From: Leptolyngbya sp. SIO4C5
Lineage (GTDB): Bacteria; Cyanobacteriota; Cyanobacteriia; Phormidesmidales; Phormidesmidaceae
DNA length: 7,945 nucleotides
Reading direction: 5' to 3'
NCBI GenBank assembly: GCA_010671965.1
Contig: JAAHIC010000178.1
Span: forward strand, 1 to 7,945
The notes under the pieces are model-generated. The model was not told the DNA's origin, ran no database searches, and was given only the letters and a program-made list of their open reading frames with translations. Made by a program: the position numbers and the translations under genes. Positions 1-6,628 of the stretch are shown here, one piece after another. Numbering within the stretch: position 1 is the first letter of the stretch; each line of letters begins with the position of its first letter.

Positions 1-1
1 C

Positions 2-1405
2 TTCGACGTGACGCCAGAGGAGCTAGAGGCCGATTTTGAGCTGATCAAAGCCAACGGCCTGACTCCCATCAGTTTAGACCAGCTCGTCTATCACCTGAGT
101 ACGGGCACTCCCCTGCCCGATAAGCCCATTTTGCTCACCTTTGACGATGGCTATGCCGGACACTATACCTATGTCTATCCGCTGCTAAAGCGCTATGGCT
201 ACCCGGCGACTTTCTCAGTTTTCACTGGCAAGCTAGAGGGCGATATTGTCGGACGCTCCACTCTCACCTGGGACCAGGTGCAGCAGATGTCTAAAGATCC
301 CCTAATCACCATCGCTGCCCACAGCGTCACCCATCCCCGTGATCTGCGGCCTTTGACTGACGCGGAGCTACGCCAGGAAATCTTTGACTCTAAGCGCCTG
401 ATTGAAGCCAAGCTCGATCAGCCCATACGCTATTTCACCTATCCCGAAGGCAAATACGACGAGCGGGTGGCAGACGTGGTGGCTGAGGCCGGATACTCAG
501 CGGCTCTGACCATGGATGATATTGACGAGCGCTTTGCCGGCGAGTCTGAAAGCTTGCTAGCGATCGCCCGTTTTGGTCAGTCCCGCTTAGAAGACGTGAT
601 TGAAGACGCCTGGGGTGGTCCTCCGGCAGCCACCCAGCCGGGGCACTTTGACTTTGGCACTGAGGTCAGCCTGCGCCGTTTTACCCTAGAAGATATTCCC
701 CTCTTTCTAGTTACCGGCGGCAAGCCCGTCACGATCCACGCTGACAGCCGCTATCAGGTTTCTGAGATTATCGCGGATACTGACGCTGTCGCCGCTGTCG
801 ATGGGGCCTTCTTCTCCCTGAAATATCTGGATTCCAACACCATGATTGGCCCTATCTATAGCCAGTCAACCGGCGAATTTGTGCCGGGCAATGCCGGTGA
901 AAATCCCCTCCTGGCTGGACGTCCCTTGGTACTCATTAGCCCCCAAAAAGTAGAATTTGTGCCCTTTGATCCCGCGCAGCACAATACCCTAGCCGGGGTG
1001 CAGGCAGAAGCCGCTGACGTGACCGATGCCTTCGTTGCTGCGGCTTGGCTAGTCAAGGAGGGTCAGCCCCGCGAAGCTCGCCTATTTGGCAACCTGTTTG
1101 ACTATGACGCGGAGCGTCACCGTGCCTTTTGGGGCATTGACCGGGCCGGTCGCCCGGTGATTGGCGTCTCTAACGACCGGGTCAACTCCGTGCAGCTAGG
1201 AAAGCTCCTGAGCCAACTGGGGCTGCGGGATGCTGTGATGCTCGATTCTGGGGCCAGCACCTCCTTAACCTATGAAGGGGAACCTCTGATGCGCTATACG
1301 CCCCGCCCGGTACCCCATGTGGTTGCCCTAATGCCGCCTCAGACAGCCTGTTCTCCGGCAGTGGCTGATAGGGAATCGGCTGAGGCTGAGGTATCGGATA
1401 GATAA
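2..1405 (+). CDS. Polysaccharide deacetylase fused to phosphodiester glycosidase domain (5' partial)
   Basis: The frame is open from the left edge, and the first visible residues (FDVTPEELEADF) already look like the inside of a deacetylase domain, so the true start and any signal peptide lie upstream. Counting from the GTG at base 8, residues 1-200 form a NodB-type carbohydrate esterase 4 domain. It has TFDDGY (metal/catalytic Asp46-Asp47), the HSVTH zinc-binding motif (His105, His109) and YPEGK at 145-149. Residues about 225-445 match the phosphodiester glycosidase/NAGPA family: VDGAFFS around 264-270, RAFWGID at 372-378 and LDSGASTSL at 412-420, the last resembling the family DGGxS signature. 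The family context suggests de-N-acetylation of an envelope or extracellular polysaccharide plus cleavage of a sugar phosphodiester; the real substrates are unknown. The tail after residue 445 is polar and probably disordered. Domain calls are firm; the specific function is inference. Confidence 0.88.
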   Translation, partial: FDVTPEELEADFELIKANGLTPISLDQLVYHLSTGTPLPDKPILLTFDDGYAGHYTYVYPLLKRYGYPATFSVFTGKLEGDIVGRSTLTWDQVQQMSKDPLITIAAHSVTHPRDLRPLTDAELRQEIFDSKRLIEAKLDQPIRYFTYPEGKYDERVADVVAEAGYSAALTMDDIDERFAGESESLLAIARFGQSRLEDVIEDAWGGPPAATQPGHFDFGTEVSLRRFTLEDIPLFLVTGGKPVTIHADSRYQVSEIIADTDAVAAVDGAFFSLKYLDSNTMIGPIYSQSTGEFVPGNAGENPLLAGRPLVLISPQKVEFVPFDPAQHNTLAGVQAEAADVTDAFVAAAWLVKEGQPREARLFGNLFDYDAERHRAFWGIDRAGRPVIGVSNDRVNSVQLGKLLSQLGLRDAVMLDSGASTSLTYEGEPLMRYTPRPVPHVVALMPPQTACSPAVADRESAEAEVSDR

Positions 1406-1492
1406 AAGACAGGGCAATTCCTCAGCGCAGCTATGAACAGCGGGGATCACTTTTCTGCTAGATTGCACGAGGATAGGCGGTAGGCTTGGGTT
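1406..1492. other. Intergenic spacer, deacetylase to Ap4A phosphorylase
   Basis: This 87-nt spacer separates two genes on the same strand. I see no GC-rich hairpin followed by a T run, so no intrinsic terminator can be called. There is no strong Shine-Dalgarno before the ATG at 1493; the nearest purine-rich runs are GAGG at 1469-1472 and AGGCGG at 1475-1480, both rather far from the start. A promoter for the downstream gene may lie here, but no convincing -35/-10 pair is visible. Confidence 0.3.
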
Positions 1493-2386
1493 ATGGCTTC
1501 TGATTCATCCTCGCTCTGTTTTGAGGCAGGTACACTGTGGGAAAAAATTACAACCCGTACCCAGCGGGCACTTGCCTCTGGCGCTTTACAATCAATTCCG
1601 ACTGAGTATGAGCGGCTGGAGCAGCAGGGCGTTGACTTTGTGGTGCGCATTTTGGCAAATCTGGTGCGCAAAGAAAAGGCGAAAAAGCGACAGCCTCAGG
1701 ATTTCAACCCGTTTTTGCCGTATGAGAAAGATCTATTTGTGACAGATCTTTCCCACACCCATCTGTGCCTGCTCAACAAGTTCAACGTGGTCGATCACCA
1801 TATTTTGATCGTGACTCGCGCTTTTGAGTCGCAGGAGTGCTGGCTCAATCCGCCGGATATGCTGGCGCTGTGGGCCTGTATGGCCGAGATTGACGGTTTT
1901 GCTTTTTACAATGGCGGCAGAGCGGCAGGGGCCAGTCAGCCCCACAAGCATTTACAGATAGTGCCTTTGCCGCTAGTTGACGGCATGGCGAGTCTGCCGA
2001 TTGAAACTGCGATCGCCGCGACGGAGTGGCAAAGCAACATTGGGCGATCGCCGCTGCTCCCCTTTGTTCACGCTATTGGTCGCCTTGATCTGGCCCTGCT
2101 TGACCAGCCCGCTCGCATGGCCGACTACGCCCTCAGCCTCTACCAGCAGCTTTTAGCCGCCACTGGAATTGCCCACCAGGGCGACCGGCAAACAGCTGCC
2201 TATAACTGGCTGGCAACGCGGCGATGGATGATGGTTGTGCCGCGATCGCAGGAGAGCTATGAGGCTATCCCGGTAAACTCCCTGGGATATGCAGGATCGC
2301 TGCTGGTGAGAAATCAGTCGCAGCTAGAGCAGCTTAAGCAGCTAGGGGCGCTCAATCTGCTGAGCAAAGTCGGGTGTCCTGCCTAG
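1493..2386 (+). CDS. Ap4A phosphorylase / ATP adenylyltransferase (HIT superfamily)
   Basis: The 297-residue protein matches the APA1/APA2-type Ap4A phosphorylases, which phosphorolyse diadenosine tetraphosphate to ATP and ADP in the cytoplasm and so control alarmone-like dinucleotides. The histidine-triad signature reads HKHLQ, with His151-X-His153-X-Gln155; by family knowledge the second His is the nucleophile that carries the adenylyl group. The preceding NKFNVVDHHILIVTR block and the GGRAAGASQP loop are typical of the N-terminal nucleotide-binding part. The C-terminal domain has YNWLATRRWMMVVPRS at 237-252 followed by an INSLGYAGS-like segment, as in family members. Length is as expected, so the gene looks intact. 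The ATG at 1493 is chosen because the protein starts shortly before the conserved region; the ribosome site is weak. Its stop codon overlaps the stop of the convergent methyltransferase gene. Substrate preference (Ap4A versus other dinucleotides or ADP-sulfurylase-type activity) cannot be read from the sequence. Confidence 0.88.
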   Translation: MASDSSSLCFEAGTLWEKITTRTQRALASGALQSIPTEYERLEQQGVDFVVRILANLVRKEKAKKRQPQDFNPFLPYEKDLFVTDLSHTHLCLLNKFNVVDHHILIVTRAFESQECWLNPPDMLALWACMAEIDGFAFYNGGRAAGASQPHKHLQIVPLPLVDGMASLPIETAIAATEWQSNIGRSPLLPFVHAIGRLDLALLDQPARMADYALSLYQQLLAATGIAHQGDRQTAAYNWLATRRWMMVVPRSQESYEAIPVNSLGYAGSLLVRNQSQLEQLKQLGALNLLSKVGCPA

Positions 2387-3093
2387 GATCGCTCCTGCCA
2401 GATTCGATACAGCGTCCCGTGAACCGTTTTCTGCCCCGGCGGCGTCACCTGCCGCGCCGTTGTCTCAAACGCCAGCCTGCTTTGCGTCAGCGCCGCCCGA
2501 AAATCCTCCGCATAGGAGCGGTTGGGATCTACCAGCCAGCACGCTCCTCCCGGCAGCAGCAGCTTCGTCATCAGCGCCACCAGCGGCTCCACGTTTCGCG
2601 CCTCATAAATCACGTCCGCCGCCAAGATCAGCGGTACCTGCAAATCCGGCGGTGGATGCCGCCAGTCAATCTGGCAGAGGTCAAACTGGTCAAACCCATT
2701 CATCGCCGCATTTTCTGCCGCAAACTGCAGTGCCGCCGCGTCATAGTCGCTAAAAATTACCCGCATCCCTAAAGACAGGGCCGTGAGTCCAGCTAGTCCC
2801 AAACCGCAGCCAATTTCCAGGGCTAAACTCCCCTGCGGCCAGGGTTCCGCCAGCAAAGCCTCTCCCAGCATCAGCGCCGAGGGCCAAATTTCCGCCCAGT
2901 AGGGCAAATACTCATCTGCCTCAAAGGCTGAATGAATTGCTGGATGATCCAGCAGGTCGTCGGTGTCCTGCGGCAGCGTCAGGTAAAACCGACAATCGCC
3001 CACTGCCACGACTCGCTGCTGACGCGATCGCAGTACTTCCGCCGGAGTTTCGTAGAGAAAGGGAATTTGCCTAGAGTTTGTCAAAACTGTCAA
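2383..3093 (-). CDS. Class I SAM-dependent methyltransferase, METTL20/21-like (Methyltransf_16)
   Basis: This is a 236-residue Rossmann-fold methyltransferase. PYWAEIWPS at 64-72 is the family's pre-domain signature. LEIGCGLGL at 92-100 is motif I (SAM binding), FSDYD at 114-118 is the acidic end of strand 2, DW at 143-144 and ADVIYE at 159-164 complete the pattern. This set resembles the lysine methyltransferase group that includes METTL20 (electron transfer flavoprotein beta) and METTL21, as well as Nnt1-like proteins. A protein lysine is therefore the likeliest target, though the substrate here is unknown. No ATG is available: the open frame goes back to an in-frame TGA at 3136-3138 and the best starts are TTG codons at 3093 or 3084, so the N-terminus is uncertain. 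The gene converges with the Ap4A phosphorylase gene and diverges from queD. Confidence 0.82.
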   Translation of the reverse strand: MTVLTNSRQIPFLYETPAEVLRSRQQRVVAVGDCRFYLTLPQDTDDLLDHPAIHSAFEADEYLPYWAEIWPSALMLGEALLAEPWPQGSLALEIGCGLGLAGLTALSLGMRVIFSDYDAAALQFAAENAAMNGFDQFDLCQIDWRHPPPDLQVPLILAADVIYEARNVEPLVALMTKLLLPGGACWLVDPNRSYAEDFRAALTQSRLAFETTARQVTPPGQKTVHGTLYRIWQERS

Positions 3094-3251
3094 TAATCTT
3101 GGATTAGGAAAAACCGGATATCTCCCTATTCTCCCTCAGCATTCGGCATAGGGTTCGGTCACATCATCGCTTTTCTCAGCGGATAGCAGCTATGGGCACT
3201 CAAGTTTTTAGCGCGATCGCTTCTCCCCTGAAGAATGCGTTAGGCTGAAAA
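3094..3251. promoter_or_regulatory. Divergent intergenic region, methyltransferase / queD
   Basis: This 158-nt spacer lies between divergently transcribed genes and so should hold promoters for both, but I cannot point to confident -35/-10 boxes. It contains one HIP1 octamer at 3213-3220. A preQ1 riboswitch might be expected before a queuosine gene, but I see neither its compact pseudoknot layout nor the A-rich tail that pairs back. A mini-ORF of 18 codons (ATG at 3192, TGA at 3246-3248) sits in the same frame as queD and ends 3 nt before the queD ATG; it may be chance. Confidence 0.35.
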
Positions 3252-3665
3252 ATGTCCTTTTTGCTACAAAAGTTCATGCCCAAGTGGACGCTGACTACCG
3301 AGTTTAGCTTTGAAGCCGCGCACTACATAAAAGACTACAATGGCCCCTGCGGGCGACTCCACGGCCATAGCTACCGGGTACGGATAGAGGCGATCGCGCG
3401 GCAGCTTCACGCCTCTGAATACTGCCCCAATCCGGTGATGGTAGCTGATTTTCGTAGTTTACGCTGGGCTAAGCGTGACGTGCTTAAGGGCGGACTGGAT
3501 CACTGTGTTTTGAATGAAGTGCTGCCAGAAGCTTATGCAACAACCGCTGAAATGATTGCTCAGTACATTTATGACAAGACTAAAAAGCAGCTCCCAGAAG
3601 GCATCAAGCTGAAAGTAGCTGTCTCGGAAACTGCCAATAGCTGGGCCACTTATGAAGACGATTGA
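3252..3665 (+). CDS. queD: 6-carboxy-5,6,7,8-tetrahydropterin synthase (QueD)
   Basis: QueD converts 7,8-dihydroneopterin triphosphate to 6-carboxytetrahydropterin, the second step of 7-deazaguanine (preQ0/queuosine) synthesis. The 137-residue protein carries the family's zinc ligands His24 (in FEAAH) and His37/His39 in the diagnostic CGRLHGH motif, with catalytic Cys33. MVADF at 63-67 and LDHCVLNE at 82-89 (Asp83-His84 of the catalytic set) follow, then TTAEM at 97-101 and VSETANSWATY at the C-terminus, whose Glu126 should anchor the pterin. The CxxxHGH pattern favours QueD over eukaryotic-type pyruvoyl-tetrahydropterin synthase. Two starts are possible: ATG 3252 has a weak TAGG seven bases upstream, while ATG 3276 (MPKWTLTTEFS) would remove eight residues outside the conserved domain; either is plausible. 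The 3' end overlaps queE by 14 nt, indicating co-transcription and probably translational coupling. Confidence 0.93.
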   Translation: MSFLLQKFMPKWTLTTEFSFEAAHYIKDYNGPCGRLHGHSYRVRIEAIARQLHASEYCPNPVMVADFRSLRWAKRDVLKGGLDHCVLNEVLPEAYATTAEMIAQYIYDKTKKQLPEGIKLKVAVSETANSWATYEDD

Positions 3666-4269
3666 AGCTGCGCAACTCACTTACCCTATCGTTGAGACTT
3701 TTCACTCTGTGCAAGGCGAGGGCACCTGGAGCGGTACCAGCGCCTGGTTTATTCGCTTAGGCGGTTGTGATGTAGGCTGCTGGTTTTGCGACACGAAGGA
3801 GTCTTGGAATCTTCAACGGCATCCACAGCAAACGGTGCCTCAAATTGTTGCGGCAGCGGCAGCCGCGCAGCCCCGAATTGTGGTGATTACGGGCGGTGAA
3901 CCGTTGATGCACGACTTAGGACGGCTGACAGCCGCATTGCAGGCCCAAAATCTAAAAGTTCACCTCGAGACCTCTGGATCTCATCCCTTCAGCGGTACCT
4001 TTGACTGGGTTACTTGCTCACCAAAGCGCTTCAAGCCGCCCCATGCCAGCGTTTATCCCCACGTTGATGAGTTAAAGGTGGTAATTGCTCAGCCTGAAGA
4101 TTTTATTTGGGCCGAACAGCAGGCGGCTCTGGTGCCCGCAACTGCCGTTAAGCTGCTGCAGCCAGAGTGGAACACGCCAGAGAGTACGCAGCGTGTCTTT
4201 GACTATGTGCGGCAGCGGCCTAACTGGCGCCTGAGTTTGCAAACTCACAAGTTTTTGGGCCTGAGGTAG
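3652..4269 (+). CDS. queE: 7-carboxy-7-deazaguanine synthase (QueE), radical SAM
   Basis: QueE performs the Mg2+-dependent radical SAM ring contraction of 6-carboxytetrahydropterin to 7-carboxy-7-deazaguanine, directly using the QueD product. The 205-residue protein opens with FHSVQGEGTWSG at 17-28, typical of the family. The 4Fe-4S cluster motif CX3CX2C is intact (Cys39, Cys43, Cys46) and is followed by the conserved Asp-Thr (47-48). TGGEP at 80-84 is the SAM-binding GGE motif, LETSG at 105-109 and TCSPK at 121-125 are further family blocks, and QTHK at 197-200 closes the protein. No residue expected for activity looks lost. The ATG at 3652 lies inside queD, in another frame, and has no clear Shine-Dalgarno of its own, which fits initiation by ribosomes finishing queD. 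queC, queF and tgt are not in the window. Confidence 0.93.
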   Translation: MKTIEAAQLTYPIVETFHSVQGEGTWSGTSAWFIRLGGCDVGCWFCDTKESWNLQRHPQQTVPQIVAAAAAAQPRIVVITGGEPLMHDLGRLTAALQAQNLKVHLETSGSHPFSGTFDWVTCSPKRFKPPHASVYPHVDELKVVIAQPEDFIWAEQQAALVPATAVKLLQPEWNTPESTQRVFDYVRQRPNWRLSLQTHKFLGLR

Positions 4270-4295
4270 TTCTGCCCGCTGTCAGCGATCGCCCG

Positions 4296-5642
4296 CTAAC
4301 GGCCTAGCAGATTGGGCACATCTTCACAGCCGCCGGGAATGGTGGCGCGGCTGCGACTGCCGCACCAGGCACAGCAGTAGTGGCGCTGAATTTCAGAAAG
4401 TCGCTGCACGTTGGTGAAGTCGGCTCCTTCTACCACCGCTCCCGTATAGGCACCCGTAATGTAGTTAGGCGGATCGGTGCGGCTGCGGGGAGAGGCGGTT
4501 TCTAAAGAGCCGTAGAAAAACCGGGATCCCATGAGGTCGGCGCCGGTGAGGTTGGCCTCGTAGAGAATGGCCCGCGCCAGGTTGGCCCGCACCAAATCAC
4601 CTTTATACAGATTGACCCTGACCAAGTTGGCATCGCTGAGGTCGCTCCAGCGCAGGTCACTGGCCGACAGGTCGGTAGCAGCCAGCATTACCCCCAAGTC
4701 AATCACGCGGGTGCCCTGCTGGCGATCCTCAGCGTAGCCGCCGCTGCCATCTAAAATCGGGCGGCCCAGACGGGTATCTCGCTTCAGCGGCGTCAGCAAG
4801 CGCGATCGCGACAAAAAGCGAATCACCTTAGCCTTGCCGGAGGCATCAATGCTGCTGAGAATAACGGCTGTCCGCGCTTCGGCGATCGCTCGCTCCTGCG
4901 GCCAATCTTCTAGCAGGCCTTCATCATCTAGGACCAGATCGGAGATACCTTGAAAATAAGCGTCAATCGTTTGCTGCTGGGTGATGCGGTTTTGCTGCAC
5001 CGTCAGATCGCGGGAGATGATGTACTGCCGCCACGCTACGTAAACCGCCAGCACCGCGATAAAAATCTGGCCAAAGGCGCCGAAGAAGTCGCCAATTGCT
5101 CCTACCACATCCCAGCGAATACCCCGCCCCCAAGCTAAAATGCGGGCATTGATGCCGCTAATCTGCATCAGCCCAATAATGCCGAGAACAGAGCTGGGGA
5201 GGGCAACAAGGAGAGCCTGTTGCTGGCTAGAAATTTCAGCCAAAAAGGCGCTGAGAGAAGGCCAGATCAGACGAAACGAAATCGTCATCGTGACCAGCGA
5301 TCCGGCCAGCGTTAGCCAAAAGTCATCTAAAACCAAGCCAGTCAGCAGGATCGCAACGGCCACCAAAGCCACGACGTTAGCCGAAGCCGGGCTGGGTTGC
5401 CGCGTGCCGGCAGGGGTGACCGTGACGACGCGAACCGAGCTTTCTTCAGCGGTGGCTGTTGCCTCAGAAGCCGTTGCTAGCGCGTCAGCCGTATCGGGGG
5501 AGGCATCGGCTAGGTCAGCCTCTTCAGGAGTGACTGATTCCGCAGGCTGAGAAGCCTCTGCCGCGATCGCCTCAGCCTCGTCGTTATGGGTATCGGCGGC
5601 TGGAGATTCGGGCGTCTCTGGTTGAGAAGAGTTGTGGGTCAT
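4296..5642 (-). CDS. Membrane-anchored pentapeptide-repeat protein with Cys-rich C-terminus
   Basis: I start this gene at ATG 5642 (MTHNSSQPE; 448 residues). An upstream in-frame TTG at 5687 would add 15 residues. Residues 1-80 are low-complexity, rich in Ala, Glu, Ser, Thr and Pro, and acidic. Four hydrophobic segments follow at roughly 90-105, 108-127, 143-161 and 180-202, so the protein is probably an integral membrane protein. A conserved-looking soluble stretch (about 205-320, including DAYFQGISDLVLDDEGLL and VIRFLSRSRLLTPL) leads into eleven tandem pentapeptide repeats (residues 322-376), expected to form a right-handed beta-helix. The end is polar with Cys423, Cys424, Cys427 and Cys439, a possible metal site or disulfide set. 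From memory this layout recurs in cyanobacterial proteins of unknown function. No enzymatic motif is visible, so I assign no function. The gene converges with queE, with 26 nt between them. Confidence 0.85.
   Translation of the reverse strand: MTHNSSQPETPESPAADTHNDEAEAIAAEASQPAESVTPEEADLADASPDTADALATASEATATAEESSVRVVTVTPAGTRQPSPASANVVALVAVAILLTGLVLDDFWLTLAGSLVTMTISFRLIWPSLSAFLAEISSQQQALLVALPSSVLGIIGLMQISGINARILAWGRGIRWDVVGAIGDFFGAFGQIFIAVLAVYVAWRQYIISRDLTVQQNRITQQQTIDAYFQGISDLVLDDEGLLEDWPQERAIAEARTAVILSSIDASGKAKVIRFLSRSRLLTPLKRDTRLGRPILDGSGGYAEDRQQGTRVIDLGVMLAATDLSASDLRWSDLSDANLVRVNLYKGDLVRANLARAILYEANLTGADLMGSRFFYGSLETASPRSRTDPPNYITGAYTGAVVEGADFTNVQRLSEIQRHYCCAWCGSRSRATIPGGCEDVPNLLGR
4515..4679 (-). 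repeat. Eleven tandem pentapeptide repeats, A(D/N)LXX type, within the CDS
   Basis: Read on the minus strand, this stretch translates without gaps into eleven five-residue units: ATDLS, ASDLR, WSDLS, DANLV, RVNLY, KGDLV, RANLA, RAILY, EANLT, GADLM, GSRFF. Leu or Phe holds the central position in every unit and small residues the i-2 position in most, as required for a pentapeptide-repeat beta-helix. The DNA of the units is diverged, so this is a protein-level repeat rather than recent duplication. An isolated GADFT follows further downstream in the protein. Confidence 0.92.
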
Positions 5643-5734
5643 AGTCGTTGCAAAGGCTGAAATCGTGACGGCCTGCTGGCGCGGCAAATCCTTGCCCTAT
5701 CGTAGAGGGAATAGAGTCAATTACCCATAGACGA
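5643..5734. promoter_or_regulatory. Divergent intergenic region, pentapeptide protein / RmlD-like reductase
   Basis: This 92-nt gap separates two divergent starts, so it probably holds both promoters. If the pentapeptide gene really starts at TTG 5687 the gap shrinks to 47 nt. On the minus strand an AGGG/AAGGAT purine run (around 5688-5698) lies just before that TTG, which keeps the longer form possible. I see no confident promoter boxes, operator palindrome or Shine-Dalgarno for the ATG at 5735. Confidence 0.3.
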
Positions 5735-6628
5735 ATGGCAAAACTCTTAGTGACGGGGGCCAGCGGTTTTCTCGGCGGCTATGTCTGTCGGCTGGCTCAG
5801 ACAGACTGGCAGGTTTGGGGAACGTATTACCAGCAGCGGCCTCAGCTACCGGACAGTTCGCTGCATGCGCTCGATTTGGCCGATTCAAATGCGATCGCGG
5901 CGCTGTTTCAGTCGGTTCAGCCCGATGCTGTGATTCACACCGCCGCCCAGTCCAAACCCAACTTTTGCCAGCTCCATCCGGCCGCGACCTATCCGATTAA
6001 CGTTACAGCTTCTCTCCAGCTAGCCCAGCTTTGTGCCCAAGCGCAAATTCCCTACGTGTTCACATCAACGGACCTAGTCTTCAATGGCGAAGCAGCCCCC
6101 TACAGCGAAAGTGACCAGCCCACGCCGCTGAGCTGCTATGGTCAGCAAAAAGCGATCGCTGAGGCCGAAATTCTAACCGTTTATCCGCAGGCAACCGTTT
6201 GTCGCCTACCGCTGATGTACGACCGGGCTACGCCAACGGCGGGCTGCTTCCTGCAGGGCTTCATCGATCAGCTACAGGAAACGGAGCCTTTGGCTTTGTT
6301 TACCGATGAGTTTCGGACGCCAGTGCGGGCTGAATGTGCCGCCAAAGGACTTTTGTTGGCCTTACAGACCGAGGGCATTTTGCACCTGGGCGGCAGGGAA
6401 CGGCTCTCTCGCTATCAGTTCGGGCAGTTACTGGTCGCGTTGCTGGGCCTGCCGGAGGCGCGGCTGACGGCCAGGTTGCGATCGCAGGTGGCCATGCCTG
6501 CTCCCCGGCCGCACGATGTTTCCCTCGAGAGCAGCCGCGCCTTTGCCCTGGGATACGATCCCCAGCCGGTTCGATCGGCATTGGCGGCAATTTTGGCAGA
6601 GCCTGCTGCCGCGCAGCCGGCAGAATGA
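5735..6628 (+). CDS. RmlD-like NAD(P)-dependent sugar-nucleotide reductase (extended SDR)
   Basis: This 297-residue protein belongs to the extended short-chain dehydrogenase/reductase group and is closest to the dTDP-4-dehydrorhamnose reductase (RmlD) family. The N-terminal GASGFLG (8-14) is the GxxGxxG dinucleotide-binding loop. Asp47-Leu48 matches the adenine-contacting DL of RmlD-type proteins, and PDAVIHTAA at 63-71 is the family block after strand 4. FTSTDLVFNG at 109-118 supplies the catalytic Ser/Thr, and Tyr135-X3-Lys139 is the catalytic pair. The C-terminal half has the substrate-domain features FRTPVRAE and LHLGGRERLSRYQFG. A Rossmann-fold reductase acting on a nucleotide-linked or free sugar is well supported; dTDP-rhamnose synthesis is not proven because rmlA, rmlB and rmlC are not nearby. 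The Ala/Pro-rich last residues are probably disordered. The ATG at 5735 is fixed by the glycine loop beginning only seven residues later. Confidence 0.88.
   Translation: MAKLLVTGASGFLGGYVCRLAQTDWQVWGTYYQQRPQLPDSSLHALDLADSNAIAALFQSVQPDAVIHTAAQSKPNFCQLHPAATYPINVTASLQLAQLCAQAQIPYVFTSTDLVFNGEAAPYSESDQPTPLSCYGQQKAIAEAEILTVYPQATVCRLPLMYDRATPTAGCFLQGFIDQLQETEPLALFTDEFRTPVRAECAAKGLLLALQTEGILHLGGRERLSRYQFGQLLVALLGLPEARLTARLRSQVAMPAPRPHDVSLESSRAFALGYDPQPVRSALAAILAEPAAAQPAE

Noticed and set aside
2374..2772. Plus-strand open frame of 132 codons (and another at 2460-2753) opposite the methyltransferase gene
   Set aside because: They are antisense to a gene with clear methyltransferase motifs and encode Arg/Pro-rich translations with no recognisable domain, typical shadows of GC-rich coding DNA.
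3094..3251. Possible preQ1 riboswitch upstream of queD
   Set aside because: By eye there is neither the short C-rich hairpin loop nor the downstream A-rich tail that completes the pseudoknot.
3252..4269. queD-queE as part of a DNA 7-deazaguanine modification (dpd-type) island
   Set aside because: No dpdA-like transglycosylase, restriction or other accessory gene is nearby; the pair fits ordinary queuosine synthesis.
4270..4295. Possible bidirectional terminator between queE and the pentapeptide gene
   Set aside because: The 26-nt gap contains only a 5-bp near-palindrome (CGCTG-T-CAGCG) with a one-base loop and a HIP1 octamer, with no T run on either strand.
5140..5550. Plus-strand open frame of 136 codons inside the pentapeptide-protein gene
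   Set aside because: The opposite strand encodes membrane segments and a low-complexity head; the plus-strand Ser/Ala/Val-rich translation is the complement of Ala/Glu/Thr codons.
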